From Acidobacteriaceae bacterium KBS 146 (GTDB taxonomy: Bacteria; Acidobacteriota; Terriglobia; Terriglobales; Acidobacteriaceae): a stretch of DNA of 64,000 bases. Positions 43,036 through 52,156 of the stretch are shown piece by piece. The DNA is taken from contig JHVA01000001.1 in assembly GCA_000688615.1 (NCBI GenBank), positions 1,116,001 through 1,180,000 on the forward strand, read 5' to 3'. The position numbers and the translations under genes are program-made. The notes under the pieces were generated by a model that worked only from the letters and a program-made list of their open reading frames with translations, did not search any database and was not told the DNA's origin. Within the stretch, counting starts at the first letter, position 1; every line of letters begins with the position of its first letter.

Positions 43036-43467
43036 CTACTGAGGTCCCTTAGAGTTTTTGGGACGCGGGTGGAAGGCTTCAACAACGGTCGAAATACCGC
43101 CGCGGGGACGGAAATCGCCGACCACCTTGGCCCAGACTGGTTCGGTGGCTTTGACCACGTCGTCGAGAATCTGATTGACGATGTTCTCCTGGAAGATTCC
43201 GAGATTGCGGTACGTGAAAAGATACTCCTTCAGCGACTTAAGCTCCATGCAGCGTTCGCGTGGCATGTAACGGATGGTGATGCGTCCAAAATCGGGTAAG
43301 CCGGTCTTAGGACACACGCTGGTGAACTCAGGATCGTCGATGAGAATCTCATAGGCCTGAAACTGGTTCGGCCAGGTTTCGATCTCCGGAAATTTGGTGT
43401 CGAGACCGGCGGCCGCGTGATCGTCGGTGTAACCGGTGGTCTTTAACGTTTTGCTCTTCTTGCTCAT
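43036..43467 (-). CDS. queF: NADPH-dependent 7-cyano-7-deazaguanine reductase QueF
   Basis: This 143-residue enzyme reduces preQ0 to preQ1 in queuosine biosynthesis. The nucleophile Cys52 and acid Asp59 are seen in FTSVCPKTGLPDFG; RERCMELKSLKEYLFTYRNLGIFQENIVNQI is the substrate-binding helix with the QueF motif E-(S/L)-K-x-hydrophobic-K. The length fits the short, type I (FolE-like) form. No other queuosine gene is near. Confidence 0.95.
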   Translation of the reverse strand: MSKKSKTLKTTGYTDDHAAAGLDTKFPEIETWPNQFQAYEILIDDPEFTSVCPKTGLPDFGRITIRYMPRERCMELKSLKEYLFTYRNLGIFQENIVNQILDDVVKATEPVWAKVVGDFRPRGGISTVVEAFHPRPKNSKGPQ

Positions 43468-43559
43468 GTGTATATTTTATCGAGTTTGGTCACGGAAGTA
43501 CCGGACGGTGCCCTTCAGGCACGCCCGTTCACTCCATGACAGTATCGGGAGGAGACCCT

Positions 43560-44069
43560 TTGAACAACTCGTTTTCCAGAAGAGCTCGACTTGGTGCAGG
43601 CCTCATACTAAGCTTCGCTCTTCCCTTCGCTGGTCACGCGCAGAAAGCGAAACTCGCGACGCCATCTGCCGTCTCAAAGACCTCTGCCGCGGTCGTCTAC
43701 GTCAATAACAGATATGGTTTCCGATTTAATCTTCCTCCGGATTGGACGGGCTATCGCATCCTGACCCAGCAATGGGACGGCATCACGCCCGGACCTGAGC
43801 CGCCTCGCAAGGAATCCGGTCCCCGGATCGTCATCCGGCACCCGCGATGGACGAAGGCACACCCACGGCAGGATATTCCAGTCATGGTCTTTACAAGGAA
43901 ACAGTGGGAGGAAGACCTCGTGGTCAGCGCCGCTCCCATAGGGCCGTCAGAGCTGGGCCGCAACTTGCGGTACGTATTTGCACTTCCGCCCCGCTATAAC
44001 TTTGCATTTCCCGACGGCTATAAGGAAGTCGAAGAGATCGTCGCGAAAAAGCCCCTTCATCCTTTCTAG
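43560..44069 (+). CDS. Secreted protein of unknown function
   Basis: The 169-residue protein starts at TTG 43560, five bases after GGAGGAGA; an ATG 24 bases upstream lies before that ribosome site. The signal peptide (RRARLGAGLILSFALPFAGHAQ) is followed by VYVNNRYGFRFNLPPDWTGY, which resembles the PsbP/'SCP-like' beta domain opening found in many exported proteins of unknown role. No catalytic motif is seen. Confidence 0.7.
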   Translation: MNNSFSRRARLGAGLILSFALPFAGHAQKAKLATPSAVSKTSAAVVYVNNRYGFRFNLPPDWTGYRILTQQWDGITPGPEPPRKESGPRIVIRHPRWTKAHPRQDIPVMVFTRKQWEEDLVVSAAPIGPSELGRNLRYVFALPPRYNFAFPDGYKEVEEIVAKKPLHPF

Positions 44070-44145
44070 ACTCGTCTTCCCGGCGCGTCCCTGGTTTCGG
44101 GACTACGTCAGCCAAATGCCTCCCGAAAGGACATCGTCGATTAAC

Positions 44146-44160
44146 GGACCAAAATGGTCC
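44146..44160. promoter_or_regulatory. Operator-like palindrome, copy 1
   Basis: GGACCAAAATGGTCC is an inverted repeat (GGACC / GGTCC around five A/T-rich bases), 134 bases upstream of the FTR1 start. Confidence 0.5.
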
Positions 44161-44172
44161 TTATCGATTGAC

Positions 44173-44186
44173 GACCAATTTAGTCC
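44173..44186. promoter_or_regulatory. Operator-like palindrome, copy 2
   Basis: GACCAATTTAGTCC repeats the previous pattern (GACCAAWWTRGTCC) with its centre about 26 bases further on, i.e. between two and three helical turns. A TTGACG at 44168 could be a -35 element overlapped by it. Location before an iron-uptake operon suggests a metal- or redox-responsive repressor. Confidence 0.5.
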
Positions 44187-44293
44187 TCATTAGACTAAAA
44201 GATGAGCTGGGCGAGTCTCGATGACCGCCGGCAGATGGCCGGGTTCGCATTGGTCGAAGTACCGCGGCGGGCCCTTGAGGAGAGAACCGCCTT

Positions 44294-45571
44294 ATGTTGC
44301 AGGCATTTATCATCACCCTCCGTGAAGGCGTCGAAGCGTCCCTGATCGTCGGGATTGTCTTCGCCTACCTGACTAAGATCGGCCGGGGGGAGTTGAAACG
44401 CACCGTGTTCTGGGCTCTGGGAGCCGCGGTCGCAGCCAGTGTGGCCGGTGCCCTCGTTCTCGCTCGGACCCAGTTCAACAGCGATGTCTTCGAAGGTTGG
44501 GTGATGCTTGCGGCAGCCGCCTTTGTCATCAGCATGATTTGGTTCATGCACAAAGCTGCCCGCACGATGCGGGGCGACATTGAGCAGAAGGTGGCTCGAT
44601 ATACGGCGGAGAATACCGGCGTCTCGAAGATCGGCTTGTTTTTCTTCGTCTTCCTGCTCGTCCTTCGCGAGGGCGTCGAGACCGTTCTGATCCTCTCAGC
44701 CGTAACGTTAAACTCAACCGAACTCCTGAGTTTTATCGGAACCCTGTTGGGAATCGCAGTCGCCGTCGTCTTCGGAGTTCTGTTCATCCGTGGCAGTGTC
44801 AAAATCAACCTGCAGCGCTTCTTCCGCGTAACCACGGTGATCCTCTACTTCGTGGCGTTTCAACTGGTCGTCAGTGGACTGCACGAGCTGAGCGAAAACG
44901 GCGTACTCCCCTCAAGCCAGGCGGAGATGCGGCTCATTGGTCCGATCGTGCGTAATGATCTGTTCTTCTTCGTCACAATGCTCGCCCTTGCCGGGCTCAT
45001 GATGCTGATGGAGTATCGACGCCGGGCTCCGATTGCCCTCGGTGCAAATGCAACAGCCGCCGATAAGCGGCGTGCGGAGTGGAGCCAGCGCCGCGAGAAG
45101 ATGTGGATGAACGCGGTCGTCATTACCAGCTTCGTGTTCATCTTCCTGTCCACAGCAGAGTTCATCTACGCAAAGAGCTCCACGGCGCTCTCCCCCACCT
45201 CGGCGGTAACGCTCGTCGGAAGTCAGGTTACGGTACCGACATCCCAGATCGGCGACAATCAGCTGCATCGTTATGGCGTCAATCTCGATGACGGCAAGGG
45301 CGGCAACGTGCAGGTGCGTTTTCTGCTGTACAAAAAACCCGACGGAAACATCGTCTCCGTCGGCGATGCCTGCAGAATCTGCGGGCCGGTCGGCTTCTAC
45401 ATCAGCAGCCAGGGAATTACGTGCAAGATGTGTGCCTCCCCGCTGAATCCTTCTTCGATGGGCCAGGAAGGTGGCTGCAATCCCATTCCGCTCAAGAGCA
45501 CGGTTGCCGGTGGGCAGGTGGTGATCCAGGCAGCGGATCTGAAGACGCTGGTGCCGGTGTTTGAGCGATAG
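44294..45571 (+). CDS. FTR1-type iron permease fused to a DUF2318 Fe-S domain
   Basis: This 425-residue inner-membrane protein has about seven spans. Two REGVE motifs (TLREGVEASLIVG near residue 10; VLREGVETVLIL near 122) are the iron-coordinating R-E-x-x-E of FTR1/EfeU permeases. After the last span a soluble part carries CRICGPVGFY (Cys360, Cys363) and CKMC (Cys377, Cys380), then a conserved GGCNPIP. This is the DUF2318 domain, normally a separate membrane Fe-S protein in FetMP/P19-associated systems. It is the first gene of a four-gene operon with two permeases and an ATPase. It probably imports iron coupled to redox. Confidence 0.88.
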   Translation: MLQAFIITLREGVEASLIVGIVFAYLTKIGRGELKRTVFWALGAAVAASVAGALVLARTQFNSDVFEGWVMLAAAAFVISMIWFMHKAARTMRGDIEQKVARYTAENTGVSKIGLFFFVFLLVLREGVETVLILSAVTLNSTELLSFIGTLLGIAVAVVFGVLFIRGSVKINLQRFFRVTTVILYFVAFQLVVSGLHELSENGVLPSSQAEMRLIGPIVRNDLFFFVTMLALAGLMMLMEYRRRAPIALGANATAADKRRAEWSQRREKMWMNAVVITSFVFIFLSTAEFIYAKSSTALSPTSAVTLVGSQVTVPTSQIGDNQLHRYGVNLDDGKGGNVQVRFLLYKKPDGNIVSVGDACRICGPVGFYISSQGITCKMCASPLNPSSMGQEGGCNPIPLKSTVAGGQVVIQAADLKTLVPVFER

Positions 45572-45580
45572 AGGAGAAGG

Positions 45581-46906
45581 ATGTTCTTTCGGCTTCTAAT
45601 GGAAAGCTTCCGCCGCCAGCGACGGCGGAAGGCGTTGGCCGGGCTGGCAATCCTGCTGGGAACAACCGCTGTTACGGCGATGCTGGCGTTAGCAACAACT
45701 ATCGGCGACCGCATTCAGCAGGAGTTGACTTCCTACGGCGCGAACATTGTCGTCTACCCTGCCGCTGATCAACTCGAAGTCAAGGTCGGCGGAGTGGATA
45801 TAAAGCCGGTCCCCGGCGGTGCCTACCTTCACGAGAGCGATCTGGCAAAGTTGCGGGGAATCTTCTGGGCAAACAACATCACCGGCGTAAGCCCCGAGCT
45901 TCCCATTCACATCCTCGGTAAAACAGCGATCGGCGCCGATGTAGATGCATCCGCTACCGGTCTATGGTTCGATCATGCGTTAAGCAGCGGGGGAGCACCT
46001 TTAAAGACAGGTGCTGTCGGTCTGCATCCCTGGTGGAAGCTCGCAGGAGCGTGGCCGCAGGAACAGCACACAACCGCACAGAATGCAGAGGCTGTGATCG
46101 GAGCAACCCTGGCCGAGCGCCTGAAGGTAAAGGCAGGCGACGAGATCCAGGTTGCAGGGCAACCCGGAAACGCTTCTCAGGCCCTGACCCTCCATTTGAC
46201 GGGCGTGGTTTCGACGGGCGACGCCATCGAGAACCAGATCCTGTTGCCCCTCAATGCAGCCCAGACGATCGCAGGAACACCGAATGCGGTTCGCAGAGTA
46301 GAGGTCAGCGCACGCACCAAACCTGAAGACGCCTTCGGCAGAAAAGACCCGGACACGCTTTCTGCAAAGCAGCGTGAGATCTGGTACTGCAGACCGTATG
46401 CAAACTCAATTGCCTATCAGATTCGTGAAGCCCTTCCCGGCTCACGCGCCGAACAGATTCGCCGAGTGGAGCAAAGCGAAGGCACCGTGTTGAAGCGCAT
46501 CAGCGGACTGATGTGGCTAATCAGTGCAGCAGCGCTGCTGGCTGCAGCCTTCGCGGTGAGCGCTGCGATGGCGACAGCAATTCTGGAACGACAGACAGAG
46601 ATCGGCCTGATGCGCTCCCTGGGAGCAAGCAAGACAACCGTGGCAATGCTCTTCTACGCCGAAGCTGGCTTGCTCGCCATCTTCGCCGGAGGCCTTGGAT
46701 ATCTCGCTGGATCCGGGCTTGCGGCATGGCTTGGAGCACGCATCTTTGCTACAGACGGTGGCGTTCGTCTCGGTTCCCTGCTCATTCCGGTTCTCTTCCC
46801 TGTCGTCGTGACATTGGCCCTGGTAGTCGCAATCGCCGGAAGCACACCAGCGATTCGGCGCGCCCTGACCACCGATCCTTCCGCTATCTTGCGAGGAAGC
46901 GTATGA
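45581..46906 (+). CDS. ABC transporter permease, FtsX/MacB type (first)
   Basis: This 441-residue protein has one N-terminal span (about 20-40), a large periplasmic domain (to about 305) and three C-terminal spans. ILERQTEIGLMRSLGASK is the cytoplasmic coupling segment typical of MacB/LolC-type FtsX permeases. It lies nine bases after the FTR1 gene and overlaps the second permease by four bases. In P19/Fet systems such permeases work with an ATPase next to FTR1; their direct substrate is not settled. Confidence 0.87.
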   Translation: MFFRLLMESFRRQRRRKALAGLAILLGTTAVTAMLALATTIGDRIQQELTSYGANIVVYPAADQLEVKVGGVDIKPVPGGAYLHESDLAKLRGIFWANNITGVSPELPIHILGKTAIGADVDASATGLWFDHALSSGGAPLKTGAVGLHPWWKLAGAWPQEQHTTAQNAEAVIGATLAERLKVKAGDEIQVAGQPGNASQALTLHLTGVVSTGDAIENQILLPLNAAQTIAGTPNAVRRVEVSARTKPEDAFGRKDPDTLSAKQREIWYCRPYANSIAYQIREALPGSRAEQIRRVEQSEGTVLKRISGLMWLISAAALLAAAFAVSAAMATAILERQTEIGLMRSLGASKTTVAMLFYAEAGLLAIFAGGLGYLAGSGLAAWLGARIFATDGGVRLGSLLIPVLFPVVVTLALVVAIAGSTPAIRRALTTDPSAILRGSV

Positions 46907-48009
46907 GCCGGTTGAGCATGGGGGCACTCCTTCGTCGCTCGCTCATCCATCGGCGGGCACGAAGCTTTTCAGCGCTGATCGCGCTCACCGTGTCGGCGGC
47001 CGTTGTGACAGCGCTGCTGACGCTCTATGCCGATCTGGACAGCAAGCTCCATCATGAATTCCGAACCTTCGGTGCCAACATCGTTGTGACAGCATCCGAC
47101 TCCAGCAAAGGACTCCCCTCGGACGCGATAGGGACGGTCCGCACGGCGGCAGGAGCAGATGCCAACGCCGCAGAGTTCGGCTACGCGGTGGCAACGACCG
47201 ACCGCGGAACTCCTGTCGTCGTTGCGGGAACCGACTTTTCCGCAGTGCGCACCTTGAACTCTTGGTGGAAGGTCGATGCATGGCCTTCGACGGCTGATCC
47301 CAGCGCGGCTCTGCTCGGCCAGAGGGCCGCGCAGTTTGTCGCCGATGAGCATAATCTTCAGCTCACGTTTGGCGATCGCCCCATCACGCTGCATGGCACC
47401 GGCAGACTGCACACAGGCGGAGACGAAGACAGTCGAATCTACGTTCCGATGCAGGTATTCACAACATGGACTTGGGCAAAACCGAGCGTCATCGAGGTGC
47501 AGGTCCCGGGGGGCGAAGCTCGGGTTGAGTCGGCGATCTCCCGGCTGCGGCAGGCTATGCCCGAGGCAAAGGTCCAGCCAGTGCGTCAGCTCGTTGAAGG
47601 GGAAAGCAGAATCGTCGATAAGACCCACGCGTTGATGTACGGTGCGGTCCTGCTGATCGCTCTCACGGTCGCGGTCAGCGTGTTGGCTACGCTTTCAGCG
47701 AGCGTGCTGGAGCGCCGCCGCGATTTCGCGCTGATGAAGGCTCTCGGCGGTTCTCACTCTACGTTGATGGCGATGTTTCTGCTCGAAGCGTTGATTCTGG
47801 CGGTGGGCGGCGTCGTCGCAGGATTCGTCATCGGCTCCGCTGCAGCCTGGACCATCAGCCAGCTGGACTTTCACACAGCGACGCTTCCCCGGCTGGGAGT
47901 GATGCCGCTCGTCTTGTTACTCAATCTGCTGATTGCTGCATTTGCCGCACTGCTTCCGGTACGGGTATTGCGAAGGCTGGAGCCTGCAGCACTGCTGAAG
48001 GGCGAATAA
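46903..48009 (+). CDS. ABC transporter permease, FtsX/MacB type (second)
   Basis: This 368-residue protein starts at the ATG at 46903, inside the stop of the first permease. It has the same layout: N-terminal span, periplasmic domain with FGANIVVTASD (compare YGANIVVYPAAD of the first permease), and three C-terminal spans with VLERRRDFALMKALGGSH. The two permeases are diverged paralogues and probably form a heterodimer. Confidence 0.87.
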   Translation: MSRLSMGALLRRSLIHRRARSFSALIALTVSAAVVTALLTLYADLDSKLHHEFRTFGANIVVTASDSSKGLPSDAIGTVRTAAGADANAAEFGYAVATTDRGTPVVVAGTDFSAVRTLNSWWKVDAWPSTADPSAALLGQRAAQFVADEHNLQLTFGDRPITLHGTGRLHTGGDEDSRIYVPMQVFTTWTWAKPSVIEVQVPGGEARVESAISRLRQAMPEAKVQPVRQLVEGESRIVDKTHALMYGAVLLIALTVAVSVLATLSASVLERRRDFALMKALGGSHSTLMAMFLLEALILAVGGVVAGFVIGSAAAWTISQLDFHTATLPRLGVMPLVLLLNLLIAAFAALLPVRVLRRLEPAALLKGE

Positions 48010-48014
48010 TAGAA

Positions 48015-48767
48015 GTGGTACAAAAGAATACGGCGATGGAAAATCCAATCGATCTTGAGACACGGCCTGACTGCGCGGTCATCGCGCTGCACAGTGTGAC
48101 CCGCGAGTACACCGGACACGCCGGCACGGTTCGCGCGCTCGATCACGCCTCGTTTTCGATCGTCGCCGGAGAGTGGGTTGCTATCACTGGACCATCCGGT
48201 TCCGGCAAAAGCACACTCGTCAATCTGATCGGCTGTCTCGATCGCCCTACTGCCGGTGAGCTACGAATCGATGGGGAAGATGTTGCGAAGATGTCGGCAA
48301 CGGAGCTCGATCGTTTCCGTGCGGACAAGATTGGATTCATCTTTCAGCAGTTTCACTTGATTCCCTATCTGTCAGCTCTTGAAAACATCATGCTGGCGCA
48401 GTATTTTCACTCGATGACCGATGAAAAAGAGGCACGCGCCGCTCTGGAGCGTGTAGGTATGGGTCACAGGGCAGAACACCTTCCAAGCGAACTCTCGGGT
48501 GGAGAGCAGCAGAGAGTTTGCATCGCACGGGCCCTGATCAACAATCCTCCAATCCTGCTGGCCGACGAACCGACCGGAAACCTGGACGCGGCAAATCAGA
48601 AGATCGTTGCGGAGCTTTTGCAGGACTTACACGCACATGGACATACAATTGTCATGGTGACGCATGATCCAGAGATGGCGGGACTGGCACAGAGAAAGAT
48701 TGCGCTCAGTCACGGCAAGGTCTTCTGTCACCCCGTTGGCGGACCGGTAGTCTCCCTGCGAAAGTAA
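48015..48767 (+). CDS. ABC transporter ATP-binding protein (LolD/MacB type)
   Basis: This 250-residue ATPase starts at GTG 48015 (an ATG at 48036 is possible), five bases after the permease. Walker [10 protein letters not shown] (59-67), the Q-loop in [10 protein letters not shown], signature LSGGEQQRV, Walker [13 protein letters not shown] and the switch His in VMVTHDPE are all present. It energises the two FtsX-type permeases of the iron operon. Confidence 0.92.
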   Translation: MVQKNTAMENPIDLETRPDCAVIALHSVTREYTGHAGTVRALDHASFSIVAGEWVAITGPSGSGKSTLVNLIGCLDRPTAGELRIDGEDVAKMSATELDRFRADKIGFIFQQFHLIPYLSALENIMLAQYFHSMTDEKEARAALERVGMGHRAEHLPSELSGGEQQRVCIARALINNPPILLADEPTGNLDAANQKIVAELLQDLHAHGHTIVMVTHDPEMAGLAQRKIALSHGKVFCHPVGGPVVSLRK

Positions 48768-48783
48768 AGTTTTCAGATTCCTC

Positions 48784-49704
48784 ATGACCTTATCCAGCCC
48801 GTTCCAGCGTTTCAACCGGCAAGAGTGGAGTGCGTTGAGCGCAGGGCATCCGCTTTCCCTGACTGACGAAGACATCCTCGCCTTACGCGGCCTTTGCGAC
48901 CGGCTCTCGCTAAATGAAGTCGCACGGATGTATATCCCCTTGTCTCGTCTCCTGAAGCTAAGGTTCGAGGCCGGCAAGGATCTCTTCCTTGCCCAGAATG
49001 CCTTCTTGGGCCGGCAAAACGAGCGCTCCCCTTTTGTCATCGCCATCAGTGGAAGCGTGGCGGCGGGCAAGAGCACCTTCGCCCGTACTCTCCAGGCCCT
49101 GTTGACGCGATGGCCAGGTCAGCCGAACGTCTCGTTGATTACGACCGACGGCTTCCTTTTTTCCAATGCAGTGCTCGAAGAGAAAAACCTGATGCGACGC
49201 AAAGGGTTCCCGGAGAGCTATGACCTTCCACGCCTCCTCGGATTTCTTCATGCCGTAAAGGCGGGCGAACAGGAGGTCACCGCCCCGGTGTACTCGCACC
49301 TCACCTACGACGTCATCCCGGACAAGGCACAGGTGGTGCGACAGCCGGACATTCTGATCTTCGAAGGCCTGAATGTACTGCAGGCACCCCATGGGGCCTC
49401 CGTGATTGCCTCGGACTACTTCGATTTTTCAGTCTTTCTGGATGCGGATAAGGAAGATCTTGAAAAGTGGTACATCGAGCGCTTTTTGGCACTACAGCGG
49501 ACTGCATTCCAAAATCCATCCTCGTATTTCTATCGATACAGGACGCTGGAACACAACGAAGCGGTCGAGACAGCAAAAAAAATCTGGCAGGAGATCAACC
49601 TCCCAAACCTGACCGAAAATATTCAGCCGACACGACAGCGGGCCGACGTCATTCTCCACAAAGGATGTGACCACCAGATCGAATCGGTGTGGCTGCGCCG
49701 ATAA
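48784..49704 (+). CDS. coaA: Pantothenate kinase, type I
   Basis: This 306-residue enzyme phosphorylates pantothenate, the first step of CoA synthesis. The P-loop GSVAAGKST lies at 90-98; LITTDGFL and [14 protein letters not shown] follow as in E. coli CoaA, and [11 protein letters not shown] precedes the C-terminal substrate loop. Length is normal. It lies 16 bases after the ATPase gene and might be co-transcribed with it, though the functions are unrelated. Confidence 0.95.
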   Translation: MTLSSPFQRFNRQEWSALSAGHPLSLTDEDILALRGLCDRLSLNEVARMYIPLSRLLKLRFEAGKDLFLAQNAFLGRQNERSPFVIAISGSVAAGKSTFARTLQALLTRWPGQPNVSLITTDGFLFSNAVLEEKNLMRRKGFPESYDLPRLLGFLHAVKAGEQEVTAPVYSHLTYDVIPDKAQVVRQPDILIFEGLNVLQAPHGASVIASDYFDFSVFLDADKEDLEKWYIERFLALQRTAFQNPSSYFYRYRTLEHNEAVETAKKIWQEINLPNLTENIQPTRQRADVILHKGCDHQIESVWLRR

Positions 49705-49805
49705 GCGCGTCGGGCAGAACCGGTTGCAGGTGCATTCCGTCACACACATACCTGCATCTGCTTTCGCACTGGCACAGGCCGGCGTACCCATCTGGCAAAA
49801 ATCCG

Positions 49806-50666
49806 CTAGCGCTCGCCCCACTTCAACTTATTCCGCAATACGCTGAACAGGCCATTACGACGCGGCCGCAGAAGCCGGACGCTGTGCTCCGAGCGGCGGC
49901 AGTGGACCTCATCTCCGAGCTGGAGTTCCACAGCCTCCTGACCATCCACGGTGAGATATGTGAGATTGGCGACGCCTTCGACGCGAATATTGACCTCAGC
50001 ATCCCCGGGTACCACGATGGGCCGGATGGTAAGAAGGTGCGGACAGATCGGAGTCACAACCAACGCGTTGACCGAAGGCATCACAATCGGCCCTGCAGCA
50101 GCCAGATTGTAGGCGGTCGAACCGGTGGGCGTCGAGATGATGACACCGTCAGCGCGCATCGTAGCGACGAACTGCTTGTCGATCTCCACCGTAAACTCCG
50201 ACATCCGGGCAATTGCGCCCTTCGAAACAACGATGTCGTTGAGGGCATCCCAGTGCTTCAGCACCTTCCCTTCGCGGAGCAGCTCCGTGTGCATCATGTC
50301 GCGCACTTCGATGCTGGAACAGTTGTCGCACCAGGCTTCAAGCGCGGTGTACAGATCGGAGAGAGGAATCTCTGTCAGAAATCCGAGAGACCCGAGGTTG
50401 ACGCCGAGAATAGGCGTCGGGGAATGAGCAAAGGCTCTGGCAGCAGCCAGCAAGGTGCCATCGCCACCCAGCACAATAACAAGGTTCGGATGCTGCTCGG
50501 GCATCTCTTCCCGCGGCGTTGAAGTAACTCTATCGCCGAGATAAGCCGCGCTGTGAGAGTCGAAGATCGGAGTGTAACCGTGCGATTCGAGCCACGACAC
50601 GAGCTCCTCCAGGATGGAGGCGAGCTCAGGCTTTTGCGGCTTCGAGACGATGGCAGCCTTGAACAT
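49806..50666 (-). CDS. nadK: NAD kinase
   Basis: This 286-residue enzyme makes NADP from NAD and ATP or polyphosphate. The GGDGT motif is at residues 67-71 (IVLGGDGTLL), and the substrate site is seen in RADGVIISTPTGSTAYNLAAAGPIV. Length and order fit bacterial NadK. It lies upstream of a DNA segment shared with the TlyA gene on the same strand (33 bases apart). Confidence 0.94.
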   Translation of the reverse strand: MFKAAIVSKPQKPELASILEELVSWLESHGYTPIFDSHSAAYLGDRVTSTPREEMPEQHPNLVIVLGGDGTLLAAARAFAHSPTPILGVNLGSLGFLTEIPLSDLYTALEAWCDNCSSIEVRDMMHTELLREGKVLKHWDALNDIVVSKGAIARMSEFTVEIDKQFVATMRADGVIISTPTGSTAYNLAAAGPIVMPSVNALVVTPICPHLLTIRPIVVPGDAEVNIRVEGVANLTYLTVDGQEAVELQLGDEVHCRRSEHSVRLLRPRRNGLFSVLRNKLKWGER

Positions 50667-50698
50667 TATTGTTAGTGTACCGGTACGTGGCTGAGAAA

Positions 50699-51463
50699 TC
50701 AGGTTGCGCCGAAGACCGCCCGTAGCAAGTACTCGTGATTTCCTTCCATGCCCCTGATCGGGGAATCAATGACATCAAGGCGGACCCCGCCAAGCTCCGC
50801 AACAGCGTCGGTGACACGCTCGACCGCCAGCCGGCGGGCCTCCGGATCCCGAACAATGCCTCCCTTGCCGACATTCTGGCGGCCGGCCTCGAACTGGGGC
50901 TTGATGAGAATCACCGCCGTTCCCTGCCAGGGAGCACCCTCGTGGCCAAGCGCCTCCAGAACAGCGGGAAGCACAAGGGTTGCGGAGATGAAGGAGACAT
51001 CCATAGCAAAAAAGGTTGGCGAGGGCCGGTCAGGGAGAAGCAGTTCGGCGGACGTGAGTTTGCGGGCGTTGGTGCGCTCGCGAAGGGTGACACGAGGGTC
51101 GTCGCGGAGTTTTTGTGCAATTTGGCCGTAACCGGTATCGACGGCTAAGACGGTTACGGCTCCAGCCTGCAACATGCAGTCGGTAAATCCTCCCGTCGAG
51201 GCTCCTATGTCGACGGCGTGGACGCCGGACAGAGGGATGTCCCAGTGAGCGAGGGCGTGCTCCAGCTTGAGGCCTCCCCGGCTGACGTACCGTAGGTCGG
51301 ATCCCAGCAGGCGGATCGCCGCTTCCGGGGAGACGGGCGCACCGGGTTTGTCGACCTTCTGTTCGTCGACGAGAACACGTCCAGCGAGGATCAGAGACTG
51401 GGCTCGCTCGCGGGAGGCTGCGTGTCCCTGGTCGACGAGCAGTTTATCGAGCCGGTTCTTCAT
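50699..51463 (-). CDS. tlyA: TlyA-family rRNA methyltransferase
   Basis: This 254-residue protein has an N-terminal S4 RNA-binding domain (RLDKLLVDQGHAASRERAQSLILAGRVLVD, residues 4-33 onward). The FtsJ-like methyltransferase part has SAM motif VDIGASTGGFTDC (84-96), VDTGYGQ and IKPQFEAGR with the K-D-K-E type residues. The family 2'-O-methylates rRNA (C1409 of 16S, and C1920 of 23S in long forms); hemolysin is an older name. It is followed by nadK, a frequent bacterial neighbour. Confidence 0.9.
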   Translation of the reverse strand: MKNRLDKLLVDQGHAASRERAQSLILAGRVLVDEQKVDKPGAPVSPEAAIRLLGSDLRYVSRGGLKLEHALAHWDIPLSGVHAVDIGASTGGFTDCMLQAGAVTVLAVDTGYGQIAQKLRDDPRVTLRERTNARKLTSAELLLPDRPSPTFFAMDVSFISATLVLPAVLEALGHEGAPWQGTAVILIKPQFEAGRQNVGKGGIVRDPEARRLAVERVTDAVAELGGVRLDVIDSPIRGMEGNHEYLLRAVFGAT

Positions 51464-51535
51464 AGGGGGAGTAGTTCCAAAGTGGGACTGATGCCGCTAC
51501 TCATTAAGGTACATCGGGCGTCGGCCTAAGTTAGA

Positions 51536-52156
51536 GTGACTAAGGAAATGAAAAGCTCTTTTTCCAGCCAGGAGGCACGGCGCGCTGTGACCGCTAAAGT
51601 AATGGAGATGCCCCATGCCTCTGTACCGGAGCAACGCGATGACGCTACCCTGCTGATGCTGATCCGGCGTGGCGACGAGGCGGCCATGGCCGCTCTGTAC
51701 GATCGCTATGTCAGGGTTGTGTATTCCGTGCTGCTTCGGGTACTGCATCATTCTTCTTCGGCGGAAGAGATCCTGGAAGAGATCTTTGTTGCAATATGGC
51801 GCAGGCCGGAGGATCTGTTGAGCGTTCGCGGCAGCCTGGGGGCATGGCTTGCGGTCGTGGCGCGAAACAGCGCTATCGATGCCCTTCGGAGACGAGCCCC
51901 CCTGGAGACGATCGGGGATATTGCCATGGCCTCCCCCTATGACCTTTCAAATGACGGAGAGAGGAGGCTTCTTGCGGACAGAACCCGCGCGGAAGTAGCT
52001 CGTCTCGCTCCGGAGCAGCGCAAGATCTTTGCCATGGCCTTCTTCGACGGCCTCAGTCACCGGGAGATCGCGGAGATGACGAACGAGACCGCCGAGACGG
52101 TAAAGATGACGATCCGGGACGCGATGCTGGCTCTGAGAAGGGCGGCACGAGGATGA
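51536..52156 (+). CDS. ECF sigma factor, SigK-like
   Basis: This 206-residue protein starts at GTG 51536 or ATG 51548. Region 2 is seen in EAAMAALYDRYVRVVYSVLLRVL and AEEILEEIFVAIWRRPE; region 4 in LAPEQRKIFAMAFFDGLSHREIAEMTNETAETVKMTIRDAML, a complete helix-turn-helix. The next gene, overlapping by four bases, encodes an RskA-type anti-sigma factor, which fixes the assignment to the SigK/RskA type. Confidence 0.92.
   Translation: MTKEMKSSFSSQEARRAVTAKVMEMPHASVPEQRDDATLLMLIRRGDEAAMAALYDRYVRVVYSVLLRVLHHSSSAEEILEEIFVAIWRRPEDLLSVRGSLGAWLAVVARNSAIDALRRRAPLETIGDIAMASPYDLSNDGERRLLADRTRAEVARLAPEQRKIFAMAFFDGLSHREIAEMTNETAETVKMTIRDAMLALRRAARG

Larger units (their letters stand above)
44070..44293. 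other. Regulatory region of the iron-permease operon
   Basis: About 220 bases before the FTR1 gene. It carries two copies of a GACCAA-type palindrome (listed separately) and a third partial copy (AGACTAAAA at 44192). No coding frame of note. Confidence 0.5.
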
